64,000 nucleotides of DNA from Bermanella sp040371755 (GTDB taxonomy: Bacteria; Pseudomonadota; Gammaproteobacteria; Pseudomonadales; Oceanobacteraceae): NCBI RefSeq assembly GCF_040371755.1, contig NZ_BAABWE010000001.1, positions 1 through 64,000 on the forward strand, in the 5' to 3' direction. Both the position numbers and the translations under genes were made by a program. The notes beneath the pieces are model-generated. The model worked only from the letters and a program-made list of their open reading frames with translations, was not told where the DNA came from and did no database searches. Of the stretch, positions 1-7,947 are shown piece after piece; position 1 is the stretch's first letter, and each line of letters starts with the position of its first letter.

Positions 1-28
1 ATCCGGTTAATTTTATCCGGTTAATTTT
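1..28. repeat. 14-bp direct tandem repeat at the window edge
   Basis: The unit ATCCGGTTAATTTT occurs twice in succession, at 1-14 and 15-28. Both copies are identical. Because the window begins inside or at the edge of the array, more copies may lie outside. It sits immediately upstream of the SRPBCC-fold gene. Its role is unknown; it could be a small local duplication or a recombination scar. Confidence 0.75.
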
Positions 29-45
29 AATATTTTTCAAATGAA

Positions 46-486
46 GTGGAAATCGCATGTGACCCAAAGTTAATATTTGACTATGTCACTAATTCAAATA
101 GATGGCATGAATGGTATCCATCATCAGAGCCTTCTAATGAACAATATTTTGCAAATGAGGTGGGGCATAAATTCGAAATTGTCACGGTGCAAAAGCCAAT
201 CAGCATACTTCCATTTTTGATTAAAAAAACACTAAGTTATACTGTGTCTAAATTAGAATATGGAAAAATCTGGCAAATTCATGCTAGTTCCGATCTTATA
301 GATTCAATAACTACTTACACGCTAACACCAATCAAAGAAGGTACTTTATTTAAGCGTGAATTTAGATATACGACGAGAGGCTGGCTAAGCATTCTTGAGC
401 CAGTATTGTTACGTAAAAATATTATTTTTCAAGCCAGTGCTGGGCTAAATAATCTCAAAGAAATAATTGAGTCAGAAGGTGTTTGA
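46..486 (+). CDS. SRPBCC-fold protein (polyketide cyclase/dehydrase-like), possibly 5'-truncated
   Basis: The 146-residue product begins with a GTG codon and reads MEIACDPKLIFDYVTN, which is the usual first strand and helix of the START/Bet v1-like (SRPBCC) fold. In relatives this segment is normally preceded by another 10-20 residues. In-frame stops at 22-24 and 28-30 prevent further extension, so the gene is either a short family member or has lost its 5' end next to the tandem repeat. The later part, with an FKREFRYTTRGW stretch and a final amphipathic helix, also fits the fold. Such proteins bind hydrophobic ligands, but the ligand cannot be told from sequence. No clear Shine-Dalgarno sequence precedes the GTG. 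The family call is moderately sure; the start is doubtful. Confidence 0.6.
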   Translation: MEIACDPKLIFDYVTNSNRWHEWYPSSEPSNEQYFANEVGHKFEIVTVQKPISILPFLIKKTLSYTVSKLEYGKIWQIHASSDLIDSITTYTLTPIKEGTLFKREFRYTTRGWLSILEPVLLRKNIIFQASAGLNNLKEIIESEGV

Positions 487-618
487 TAACGCTTTCAAAA
501 ATCGTTTCGGTCAAAAACGGCTTCTACAGCTCTGCTGATATTAACCTGACTTAACTTTATTTGATAAGGTAGATCCTTTTAAATAACTTAAATGGGTCTT
601 AAAACCTAAACATAATAA

Positions 619-756
619 CCCAGAAAAACATGGTTTTACTCTGATGAGTTTAAAATCAAACCTGCTAATTTAAGCTATCAACTTGATATCCAAGTCAAGC
701 AAGTTGCCGATGGCTTTGGTATCTATCTTCTGCTGCTATCAGGTGGAGAAACATAA
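619..756 (+). pseudogene. IS3-family transposase OrfA remnant
   Basis: Frame 1 reads PRKTWFYSDEFKIKPANLS, then a QVKQVADGFGIYLLLLSG stretch, and stops at 754-756. This follows the helix-turn-helix start of IS3-type OrfA proteins, whose usual pattern is RKxWxYxxEFKxKAVxLS followed by VQxVAxxLxIHPxxLSRW. The conserved HPFMLSRW part has become YLLLLSG, stops lie just upstream in the same frame, and there is no downstream OrfA remainder or OrfB. Only about 45 codons are left, so this is a decayed fragment. The family assignment is from remembered family pattern, not a search. Confidence 0.65.
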
Positions 757-852
757 ACATTTTGTAAAAAGATTCGGGGTGTGCTCAAAAAAGGGGGTTA
801 GGTGGTGATAATAAAAAAATATGCTCACCACCAGTGCAGTATTGAAATGAGG

Positions 853-898
853 CTTTGATAATTTACTGAGTTCAATTAACCTCAGTAAATTATCAAAG
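853..898 (-). terminator. Perfect 18-bp hairpin after the DUF1295 gene
   Basis: CTTTGATAATTTACTGAG (853-870) is exactly complementary to CTCAGTAAATTATCAAAG (881-898), with a 10-base loop. It lies 9 bases beyond the stop of the minus-strand DUF1295 gene. The stem is AT-rich and there is no strong U-tract, so termination or 3'-end protection of that mRNA is inferred. Confidence 0.6.
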
Positions 899-907
899 GA
901 CGAGCGA

Positions 908-1822
908 TTACTTTTTATTTGGACCAGGGAAGAAGATATTAGTGGTCTCTTGGTATGCTTTATATTCTGGGCGTTTTTTCACTGAATAATATTCAGCTGG
1001 AATGGCACCAGTGTAGTATACCAAAGTGGTATACATGCTTTTAGATGCGAACAATACACCAACGGCAAGTAAGGCCCAAACGACGATGTTTTCTTCGTTA
1101 TATAATGCTATCCAAGATGGGATGGCGGCTATCACTAGGCCATTCCATACCATCCATTCTGCAAAGTAGTTTGGGTGACGGCTGTATTTCCAAAGGCCAA
1201 TATTGCAGACTTTATTTTTCTCGCCTGCGGCTTTCATTTGGGCGATGAATTTATGCTTTTGCATATCGGCTATAGATTCCATGCCAAATGCGCCTAACCA
1301 AATCACTAAGCCAATGATCTCGAAGATGGATATTTCACTATTTGGGTTAGATGAAATAATCAGCGCAGGCATGGCAAGAAATGACATATTCGCAATGCCT
1401 TGTAAGATGCCTTCAATTTGCATTACAAGTTTGATATTGCTTTTTCCTGCTCTTTCCCAACGGCGCTTTTGGTATTCATAGCGAGGCAATTCTGTTTTAA
1501 GGTCTCCACGACGCCACATTTTAATGGCCTCTGTGCCCATGCGGCCACCAGCAAAGATATAGGCAACACTTACCACTGCAACACGAAGGTCTGCCCCTTC
1601 GGCAAAAATAAAGGTCAAGCAGCCAATAACGGCTAAGCCCCAAGGCCAACCAATATCCACATAGGACATACGGCCTGTGACCCAAGTAGGAATACACACA
1701 ACTAATGCAAATAGGATGGTTTGAGCAATAACATTAATGATGCTTAATTCCATTAAGGTATTACTGAATAAAAGTAAGGTAAGTCCTGCTAAAAAAGGTA
1801 GCAAGGGTGAGAAATACTTCAT
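908..1822 (-). CDS. DUF1295 family membrane protein
   Basis: A 304-residue polytopic inner-membrane protein. Several hydrophobic helices are visible, starting with the N-terminal LLPFLAGLTLLLF segment. The C-terminal third carries the motif GLWKYSRHPNYFAEW, typical of DUF1295 and the related steroid 5-alpha-reductase/isoprenylcysteine methyltransferase-like membrane enzymes, where the RHPNY stretch contributes to cofactor binding. The substrate is unknown. The ATG start is clear. The gene is monocistronic on the minus strand and ends just before a strong hairpin. The family is confidently assigned; calling it a reductase would be inference. Confidence 0.85.
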   Translation of the reverse strand: MKYFSPLLPFLAGLTLLLFSNTLMELSIINVIAQTILFALVVCIPTWVTGRMSYVDIGWPWGLAVIGCLTFIFAEGADLRVAVVSVAYIFAGGRMGTEAIKMWRRGDLKTELPRYEYQKRRWERAGKSNIKLVMQIEGILQGIANMSFLAMPALIISSNPNSEISIFEIIGLVIWLGAFGMESIADMQKHKFIAQMKAAGEKNKVCNIGLWKYSRHPNYFAEWMVWNGLVIAAIPSWIALYNEENIVVWALLAVGVLFASKSMYTTLVYYTGAIPAEYYSVKKRPEYKAYQETTNIFFPGPNKK

Positions 1823-2131
1823 ATGAGATAGTTCTTTATTGGTTTGAATAACCGTGAATCATACCATATTGTTGTATTTTTAACGGTTATGGGTAGGGTG
1901 AAGATAATGTAAAGTTTTGGGAATCACTGTTTCAAATGAATAGAATGGGGTAATTCATAGTCGTAGTACACCACATGATTTTCTATGTGGGGCAGCTTAT
2001 CAATATTTTATTGCTGGAAACTTAGTAATTAAACAGGAATAAATAGAATAAGTAGAAGCACCGGATCAGACGCTGACACTCCTTTTCCAATGAGCTAGGC
2101 GTTATATACTACACGTAGTGAGAGAATAATT
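1823..2131. other. Intergenic region with short palindromes
   Basis: A 309-base spacer between divergent genes. It holds the inverted repeats CCACAT/ATGTGG near 1972-1991 and ACTACacGTAGT at 2108-2119, the latter just upstream of the VOC gene start and so a possible operator. A GGCGTTA string near 2097 resembles an integron attC core, but the consensus fails. No RNA gene is recognised. Confidence 0.4.
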
Positions 2132-2509
2132 ATGATTGGATATATTGCATTAGGCTCAAATAATGTTGCTAAGGCAGCCGAATTTTATGAGCCACTATTT
2201 GAGATATTGGGCGCAAGACGAGTATATGATTACGATAGCTACGTAGCATGGTCTACTGATGGTGAATCGGTTATTTTTTCAATTACTTCGCCATTTAATG
2301 GTGAAGTAGCAACGTCGGGAAATGGCACTATGATTGCGTTATCAGCTGTTAGCGAGAAGCAGGTTGATTTGTTGCATGCTAAAGCCATTTCAATGGGGGC
2401 ATTAAATGAAGGCGAGCCAGGGATGCGGTCTGGTGGATACTATTGTGCTTATTTTAGAGATGTTGATGGTAATAAATTAAATTTTCATGTGAAGCTAAAA
2501 ATTACATAA
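2132..2509 (+). CDS. VOC-fold protein (glyoxalase/bleomycin-resistance superfamily)
   Basis: A 125-residue cytoplasmic protein made of the two beta-alpha-beta-beta-beta modules of the vicinal oxygen chelate fold. The first module contains ALGSNNVAKAAEFYEPLFEILGA; the second ends with AYFRDVDGNKLNFHV, a usual glyoxalase C-terminal pattern of the form YFxDPDGNxL. The family covers lyases, dioxygenases and antibiotic-binding proteins, so substrate cannot be assigned. The ATG is preceded by GAGAGAA, a plausible ribosome binding site. It is followed 78 bases later by an acetyltransferase gene in the same direction; together they look like accessory cargo. Confidence 0.85.
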   Translation: MIGYIALGSNNVAKAAEFYEPLFEILGARRVYDYDSYVAWSTDGESVIFSITSPFNGEVATSGNGTMIALSAVSEKQVDLLHAKAISMGALNEGEPGMRSGGYYCAYFRDVDGNKLNFHVKLKIT

Positions 2510-2587
2510 TAATCGCCACTTTGTAGCTGGATGAACTTCCTCCGATAATATGCATTTATATTTCAAAATAAACTGCCAGATTAAAAT

Positions 2588-3124
2588 ATGAACTTTAGAA
2601 TTCTCGATAAAACTAATCAGCAAGAAGCAGTAGCTTTGTTTACTGAGGCATTCTCTTCATCCGAAGGGGAAGAAGAAGGAAAAATAATTGGTAATTTAGT
2701 ATCTAAGCTATCCTTTAATACGAACAATAAAGAAATAATAGCTATCGGTGCGTATGACAATGAATTAATTATTGGTGCAATTTTCTTCACAAGGTTAAGC
2801 TTTCACGAACCCATCGCGGTTTATATGCTTGCTCCTGTTGCTGTTAGTACTCAGCATCAGGGAGTAGGGGCTGGACAAGCACTCATAAACTATGGGCTTA
2901 GAGAGCTAAAAAGTCGTTCTGTATCTGTGGTCATTACATATGGCGATCCTGCTTTTTATTCCAAGGTTGGATTTCAGGGTTTGTCAGAGCAAGTTATTCA
3001 AGCCCCGCTAGAACTTTCAATGCCACAAGGGTGGCAAGGACTGTCTTTAACAGATAAACCAATACCAAAAATAAATGAACGTCCTAAATGTGTTGAAGAG
3101 TTTAACGACCCTACCTTGTGGTAG
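2588..3124 (+). CDS. GNAT family N-acetyltransferase
   Basis: A 178-residue protein with the GNAT fold. The acetyl-CoA pyrophosphate-binding motif is visible as VSTQHQGVGAGQALINYGL (about residues 88-106), equivalent to the Q/R-x-x-G-x-G/A signature. Later, YGDPAFYSKVGFQ matches the terminal GxxxFYxxxGF pattern of the YhbS-like branch. The acceptor amine is unknown. It follows the VOC gene in the same direction. The sequence TGAACTTCCTCC recurs after both genes (2532-2543 and 3159-3170). Confidence 0.88.
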   Translation: MNFRILDKTNQQEAVALFTEAFSSSEGEEEGKIIGNLVSKLSFNTNNKEIIAIGAYDNELIIGAIFFTRLSFHEPIAVYMLAPVAVSTQHQGVGAGQALINYGLRELKSRSVSVVITYGDPAFYSKVGFQGLSEQVIQAPLELSMPQGWQGLSLTDKPIPKINERPKCVEEFNDPTLW

Positions 3125-3488
3125 TAATTAAAAAGTAATAATTAGCTTCGCCGGACACTGAACTTCCTCCAAAAATGTATGTTCGATTTTGGATCTATAG
3201 TCTTTGAATAAATAACTTGATTTTTATTTTGATGAAACAAAACTGTCATATTTGTTGTCTATTCTTTACTTGTACACAACTGTAGAGCATTGCATTTTGC
3301 AGGCCCAGTCAGTGTTGGTAATAGATGATGAGCGAATACGAAGAAGAACTTCTGGATTTTACAGATTACGAATACGAAGATGATGACTATTTTGATGATA
3401 GTTTTGAGCTTTAATTGGTAATTTAGTCCTTTCTAAACGGCGTCTGCCGAGCTGGCCACCATTCTGATTTGGCCAGACAAACACTCCC
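3125..3488. other. Spacer holding one possible microprotein gene
   Basis: A 364-base interval between the GNAT gene and the convergent AraC gene. It contains the hyperacidic small reading frame at 3325-3414 and the inverted repeat CTGGCCA/TGGCCAG around 3453-3477, which may help end transcription of either side. Nothing else is recognised. Confidence 0.4.
3325..3414 (+). CDS. Possible 29-residue hyperacidic microprotein
   Basis: This short frame starts ATGATG and encodes MMSEYEEELLDFTDYEYE followed by DDDYFDDSFEL. Fourteen of 29 residues are Asp or Glu, seven are Tyr or Phe, and none is Lys, Arg or His. Such composition over 29 codons is unlikely for random AT-rich DNA, and it could act as a DNA mimic or charged interaction peptide. 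Against it, no good Shine-Dalgarno sequence lies upstream (only GGTAATAG) and no homologue is known to me. Treat it as a candidate. Confidence 0.35.
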   Translation: MMSEYEEELLDFTDYEYEDDDYFDDSFEL

Positions 3489-4532
3489 CTAAATGTTTTC
3501 TAGCTCTGTTTTGTTTTCACCTCTATGTTGTGTTCTAAATATCCCCGGAGATTGATTCGTCCAGCGTTTAAAGGCTCGCTGAAACGCGGTAGGTGAGCTG
3601 AACCCTAGTAGGTAGGCAATTTCACCAATGGCGAGGTCTGTATCTTTGATGTAGCTCTGTGCTAGGCCTTTACGGGTGTCGTTCAGTAATGTTTGATATG
3701 AGGTTTTGTTTTCTTGGAGTTTACGTCGCAGGGTCCAAGGGGGCATGCCAAGGCTGTCAGCAACTTGTTCTATGCTAGGGGTTTGGCCTTCAAGTAGCGG
3801 GCTTATTTCATCCATGACTTTTTCGCTGAGGCTTCGGTCTTTAACGGCCACTTTTAAGCGTTCTTCACAGATGTTTTGTAAGTTTAAAAAGGCATTTTTA
3901 TCATGTTGTAATAATGGCCAGCTTAGTGCGCTTTTTTTGATGATGAGTGCGTTACGGCTTTGTCCAAAGTGGACTGGGCATTCAAAACAGGCTTCATAAG
4001 CTTCAGCGTAGCTAGGCTTTTCAAATTCGACTTCCACACGTTCTACTGCGTCGGTTTTACCAGTTAGCCATTGAATGACTTTGTGTTGAGCAGATAGCAC
4101 TGAGTCCACTACAAATAGGTTGTATTCGTTATAAGGGCTGATGGAGTAAAAACTAGCAACGCCTTTATTTTCTTCTAGGTAAAAGCTAGATTGTCCACGG
4201 CAATTAGTACTGGATAGTCGTTCATAATGGGCGATGACGGTACAGGCGGCTTCTACATCTTTGGCTGTCATGGCTAAAAAGCCTGTGAGTCCTAAAAATG
4301 GAATTTTAACTCGTTTACCCATTTCTAGGCCTAAGTCTGGACGGCCTGTTTGTTCTATAGCGTTAAAACCTAAGCGCATGAACCGAGGGATACTGACTCG
4401 ACCTTCTGGCTGCGACAGCTTGGCTTCGGATAAATTGAACTGTTTTGCCAGTTCCGTTGCATCTGTGCCTAGGTGATCTACGGTGTCTAGTAGGGCTCGA
4501 ACATAGCTAACAGAAATATCGCCTAGTTTCAT
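3489..4532 (-). CDS. AraC-family regulator with arabinose-binding-type N-terminal domain
   Basis: A transcription factor with an N-terminal ligand-sensing domain (AraC_binding-like type seen in OruR/ArgR-type regulators) over roughly the first 200 residues and a C-terminal double helix-turn-helix. The latter shows IEQVADSLGMPPWTLRRKLQ and the second helix pair IGEIAYLLGFSSPTAFQRAFKRW followed by SPGIFR. I chose the ATG at 4530-4532 (MKLGDISVSYVRALLD), giving 347 residues. An upstream ATG at 4626-4628 would add a hydrophobic 32-residue stretch not usual in this family and lie only 26 bases from the divergent gene. The divergent fadH suggests control of fatty-acid or related oxidation; that is inference. 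Confidence 0.85.
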   Translation of the reverse strand: MKLGDISVSYVRALLDTVDHLGTDATELAKQFNLSEAKLSQPEGRVSIPRFMRLGFNAIEQTGRPDLGLEMGKRVKIPFLGLTGFLAMTAKDVEAACTVIAHYERLSSTNCRGQSSFYLEENKGVASFYSISPYNEYNLFVVDSVLSAQHKVIQWLTGKTDAVERVEVEFEKPSYAEAYEACFECPVHFGQSRNALIIKKSALSWPLLQHDKNAFLNLQNICEERLKVAVKDRSLSEKVMDEISPLLEGQTPSIEQVADSLGMPPWTLRRKLQENKTSYQTLLNDTRKGLAQSYIKDTDLAIGEIAYLLGFSSPTAFQRAFKRWTNQSPGIFRTQHRGENKTELENI

Positions 4533-4654
4533 TTGTTCTACTTGGTAAGTTATTTGTTCAAGTGGGATATTGGCCAAGTCTAGCAAGAAAACTAATGTAT
4601 AAGCCAGAAAGCGTGATGGATAAAACATAATAATTTGCTACATCGGAGAGAGAT

Positions 4655-6682
4655 ATGAGCCAATATACCCACTTGTTAGAGCCACTAGATTTAGGCTTCA
4701 CTAAGGCCCGCAGCCGCGTATTAATGGGGTCTATGCATACCGGCCTTGAAGAGCGCAAAGGGGGCTGGGAGCGTCAAGCGGAGTATTTTCGTCTGCGTGC
4801 TGAAGGTGGTGTGGGTATTATTGTGACAGGTGGTATTGGCCCTAACGAAGAGGGTGTAGGTGTACAAGGTGGTGCGATTCTGGCTGATGACTCACAAGTC
4901 GCTAATCATAAAATGATAACGGATGCTGTACACACGGTAGAGGGTGCACTTATTTGTATGCAGATACTACATACAGGCCGTTATGCTTATAACAGCAAAT
5001 TAGTGGCTCCTTCGGCTATTCAGGCACCGATTAATCCGTTTAAACCTAAAGAATTAGATGCACAAGGCATTGAAAAACAAATTCAAGACTTTGTTACCTG
5101 CGCCCAATTGGCACAAAAATCTGGCTATGATGGTGTGGAAATCATGGGTTCAGAAGGTTATTTCATTAACCAGTTTATAGTTCAGCGTACCAATCATCGT
5201 ACCGATGAGTGGGGCGGAAGTTATGAAAATCGCATTCGTTTAGCTAAGGATATCGTGCGTCGTACCCGTGAAGCCGTAGGTGAAAAATTTATTATTATTT
5301 ATCGTTTATCTATGTTGGATTTAGTAGAGCAAGGCAGTACATGGGAAGAGGTAGTTCACCTAGGTAAAGAAATTGAAAAATGTGGTGCGACGCTCATTAA
5401 TACTGGTATTGGCTGGCATGAAGCCCGTGTGCCTACAATCGCTACCAGCGTACCACGAGCGGCGTTTGTGGAAGTAACTGCACGCATGAAAAAAGAATTA
5501 AGCGTGCCATTAATTACCACTAATCGTATTAACGACCCACAAGTGGCTGATAGCATTATTGCAGAAGGTCAGGCAGATATGGTCTCCATGGCGCGCCCTA
5601 TGTTGGCTGATCCATTTTTTGTAACAAAAGCCGCTGCAGGCAAGGCTGATGAAATCAACACCTGTATTGGTTGTAACCAAGCTTGTTTGGATCATGTATT
5701 CAGTGGCGGTGAAGTGTCTTGTTTGGTGAATCCATACGCTTGTAATGAAACCAAGTTGATTAATCAACCATTAGTCACCAAGAAAAAAATCGCCGTGGTT
5801 GGTGCAGGCCCAGCGGGCTTGGCGGCTTCTACCACTGCGGCCGAGCGTGGCCATGATGTAACCTTATTTGACGGCGCCAGCGAAATTGGTGGACAGTTTA
5901 ATATTGCTAAGCAAGTACCGGGCAAGGAAGAGTTTAACGAAACCATTCGTTACTTTGGCAAGATGATTGAAAAAACAGGGGTGAAGCTTCAGCTAAATAC
6001 AAAAGTTGATGCTCAGGCGTTGATTGATCAAGACTTCGATGAGGTCATGCTGGCGACAGGCATTGTGCCACGCACCCCTGAACTTGAAGGTATTGATCAC
6101 CCCAAAGTCTTGAACTACCTAGATGTTTTAAAATACAAAAAAACAGTTGGTAAACGTGTAGCTGTGATGGGCGCAGGTGGGATTGGGTTTGATGTGTCTG
6201 AATATCTTGTACACGGTAACATCACGCCGAGTCTGGATATTGAAGCATTTATGAAAGAATGGGGTGTAGATCTTACGGTTTCTACCTCTGGTGGTTTAGC
6301 AAAAGAGACACAAGTGGAAGCTCCTGCACGTGATATATATTTACTGCAACGTAAGAAATCAAAGGTAGGTGCTGGTTTAGGTAAAACCACTGGTTGGATT
6401 CATCGTACGACTCTTAAGCATAAAAATGTTCAGATGATGAATAAAGTTAATTACTTGAAGATTGATGATCAAGGTTTACACATTGAGGTCGACGGCGAAG
6501 TTATGGTGTTAGAAGTGGACAATATTGTTGTTTGCGCAGGGCAGGAGCCTCAGCGAGAACTACAACAGCCGCTTGAGGCGGCAGGTATTTCGGTTCATTT
6601 AATTGGTGGCGCTGATAAAGCCTCTGAACTGGATGCTAAGCGTGCTATTAAGCAAGGTACGGAGTTGGCGTCTGCTATCTAG
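4655..6682 (+). CDS. fadH: NADPH-dependent 2,4-dienoyl-CoA reductase
   Basis: A 675-residue flavoprotein of the FadH type, which removes 2,4-dienoyl-CoA intermediates during beta-oxidation of unsaturated fatty acids. The N-terminal old-yellow-enzyme TIM barrel holds GYDGVEIMGSEGYFINQF and the RTNHRTDEWGG pattern. An iron-sulfur cluster site follows, with cysteines near 337, 340, 344 and 356 (CIGCNQAC...SC). The C-terminal half has an FAD-binding glycine motif (IAVVGAGPAGLAAS) and an NADPH-binding one (VAVMGAGGIGFDV). Length matches the E. coli enzyme. The start is preceded by GGAGAGAG. It diverges from an AraC-type regulator with a 122-base spacer. Confidence 0.95.
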   Translation: MSQYTHLLEPLDLGFTKARSRVLMGSMHTGLEERKGGWERQAEYFRLRAEGGVGIIVTGGIGPNEEGVGVQGGAILADDSQVANHKMITDAVHTVEGALICMQILHTGRYAYNSKLVAPSAIQAPINPFKPKELDAQGIEKQIQDFVTCAQLAQKSGYDGVEIMGSEGYFINQFIVQRTNHRTDEWGGSYENRIRLAKDIVRRTREAVGEKFIIIYRLSMLDLVEQGSTWEEVVHLGKEIEKCGATLINTGIGWHEARVPTIATSVPRAAFVEVTARMKKELSVPLITTNRINDPQVADSIIAEGQADMVSMARPMLADPFFVTKAAAGKADEINTCIGCNQACLDHVFSGGEVSCLVNPYACNETKLINQPLVTKKKIAVVGAGPAGLAASTTAAERGHDVTLFDGASEIGGQFNIAKQVPGKEEFNETIRYFGKMIEKTGVKLQLNTKVDAQALIDQDFDEVMLATGIVPRTPELEGIDHPKVLNYLDVLKYKKTVGKRVAVMGAGGIGFDVSEYLVHGNITPSLDIEAFMKEWGVDLTVSTSGGLAKETQVEAPARDIYLLQRKKSKVGAGLGKTTGWIHRTTLKHKNVQMMNKVNYLKIDDQGLHIEVDGEVMVLEVDNIVVCAGQEPQRELQQPLEAAGISVHLIGGADKASELDAKRAIKQGTELASAI

Positions 6683-6861
6683 TCGCCAACTGTCAGTGAA
6701 TATTAGGGCGCTTATTTGAGTAAATCAGGTAAGCGTTTTTTTGTGATGTAGTTATATAAATGACTAATATTTAGCCAGTTTTTGTAATTTATGCAGGCTT
6801 TTTCACAACTTAGGCCATCTCCATAGCCTACACTTTATGCAAGATCACAAGAGTGAAAATC

Positions 6862-7899
6862 ATGGGAAATTCAGCGTTAGATTGGGTCTACCCAGTCTCT
6901 AGCCACATTGAAATGCTTTTGGTGTTTAAAGACGACCAAGTACTTAATGTGCTCGATAAAAATCAAATGGACTTGTTTTTAGACGGTGATGAAGGGCTTA
7001 AAGAGCGTTCAGGCACGTATAAAGCTGTTTATGTACAAACCAATTTTGATTGGTTGCTGCAGTCTATTGTGTGTTTCTATGTGAACCTAGATAACGAAGG
7101 TTATATGGTCGAGCAATTTCCGCTGCCATTGCAACGTATGTGCGATACAGCAGGACCGGGGCCAGATTTTGGTGCTGGTCGAATTCGCTTGGCGTGTAAA
7201 AGCCAGTGCCCCATATCAGGTTATAAAACACAATTATGGGACCCATCTACGGTAATTTTTTCGAATATTCAGGAAGCGCTAGAGCAATCAAAAGGGGCGT
7301 TATTTCAGGCATCAACTGAGCCGCAAGATGAAGACCCTGTTACAACCATTAAGCGTACCCTACGTAACGAAGAGGCCGCCTATCGAAATCTTTCTCAGCA
7401 ATTGCAACAAGAGTTAGAACAGCAAAAATTGATTAATGAACGCTTACAAAAACAAATTAATCAATTTGAAAAACGCAAAGCCACTCATGATGAAATCAGT
7501 TTACGCCAAGAAAACGAAGCCCTTTCCATGCAGGTTAGAAAACTACAATTAGTACTGGAAAAAGCTGCAAACAAAGTGCCATTAGAGCAAAATATTGAGA
7601 TATCGGATTCGCAATTAATAGAAGCATTAGACCAACAAGATGTAATGAGTGTGGTATTTCATCATGGAGTGGGGCATATTAATTTAACTCCCCATAAAAT
7701 ACTTGATTATCTCGAAGACCCAATTGAGTACGCGGCTCATCAAGTGGGCCTTAGTAAGTATGAATATAAGGTCTGGCTGAAACATCATGACCATCCACAT
7801 TGTGTGGTGTGTGATGAGAAAATAGCGTTAATTGGAAACCCTAAAATATTTGATGCGCAAATAGATGTGTATTGTGAGCGACACAAACCTCTTGAGTAA
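6862..7899 (+). CDS. Unrecognised protein with coiled coil and C-terminal CxxC...CxxH pattern
   Basis: About 345 residues, family not recognised. The N-terminal half (to about residue 150) is globular and contains the stretch LPLQRMCDTAGPGPDFGAGR. Residues about 170-238 are Gln/Glu/Leu-rich with heptad character, a likely coiled coil. The C-terminus carries HCVVCDEKI and then VYCERHK, together a CxxC plus CxxH arrangement that could bind zinc. No signal peptide or membrane segment is seen, so it is probably cytoplasmic. I prefer the ATG at 6862, about 8 bases after AAGAG, over the GTG three codons upstream (6853). It stands between fadH and a PLP enzyme gene. Confidence 0.75.
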   Translation: MGNSALDWVYPVSSHIEMLLVFKDDQVLNVLDKNQMDLFLDGDEGLKERSGTYKAVYVQTNFDWLLQSIVCFYVNLDNEGYMVEQFPLPLQRMCDTAGPGPDFGAGRIRLACKSQCPISGYKTQLWDPSTVIFSNIQEALEQSKGALFQASTEPQDEDPVTTIKRTLRNEEAAYRNLSQQLQQELEQQKLINERLQKQINQFEKRKATHDEISLRQENEALSMQVRKLQLVLEKAANKVPLEQNIEISDSQLIEALDQQDVMSVVFHHGVGHINLTPHKILDYLEDPIEYAAHQVGLSKYEYKVWLKHHDHPHCVVCDEKIALIGNPKIFDAQIDVYCERHKPLE

Positions 7900-7919
7900 C
7901 TAGCTAAATTATGCAGACT

Positions 7920-7941
7920 ATCCCAACAAGAATTTTGGGAT
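7920..7941 (+). promoter_or_regulatory. Hairpin overlapping the ribosome binding site of the PLP enzyme gene
   Basis: ATCCCAA (7920-7926) pairs with TTGGGAT (7935-7941). The purine-rich GGGATGG here is the only plausible Shine-Dalgarno sequence for the ATG at 7948. Pairing would partly hide it. Alternatively, the hairpin plus GGTTTT is a weak terminator for the upstream gene. Confidence 0.35.
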
Positions 7942-7947
7942 GGTTTT

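Larger units (their letters stand above)
487..907. other. Gene-poor interval with an IS3 remnant and hairpins
   Basis: This 421-base interval has no intact gene. It holds a degenerate transposase fragment (619-756), an 8-bp inverted repeat GGTGGTGA/TCACCACC (801-808 with 825-832), and the long perfect hairpin at 853-898 described separately. It reads as a former insertion site. Confidence 0.6.

Noticed and set aside
801..832. Inverted repeat GGTGGTGA/TCACCACC as a terminator
   Set aside because: The loop is 16 bases long, no T-run follows and no intact gene ends there; kept only as a note for the interval.
2040..2131. Possible integron attC site (GGCGTTA string) before the VOC gene
   Set aside because: The core would need GTT followed by three purines and a pyrimidine; here it reads GTTATAT. 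No partner RYYYAAC end or imperfect long palindrome was found.
5356..5767. Minus-strand open frames inside fadH
   Set aside because: They are antisense shadows of a well-conserved gene, with no family motifs and no start signals.
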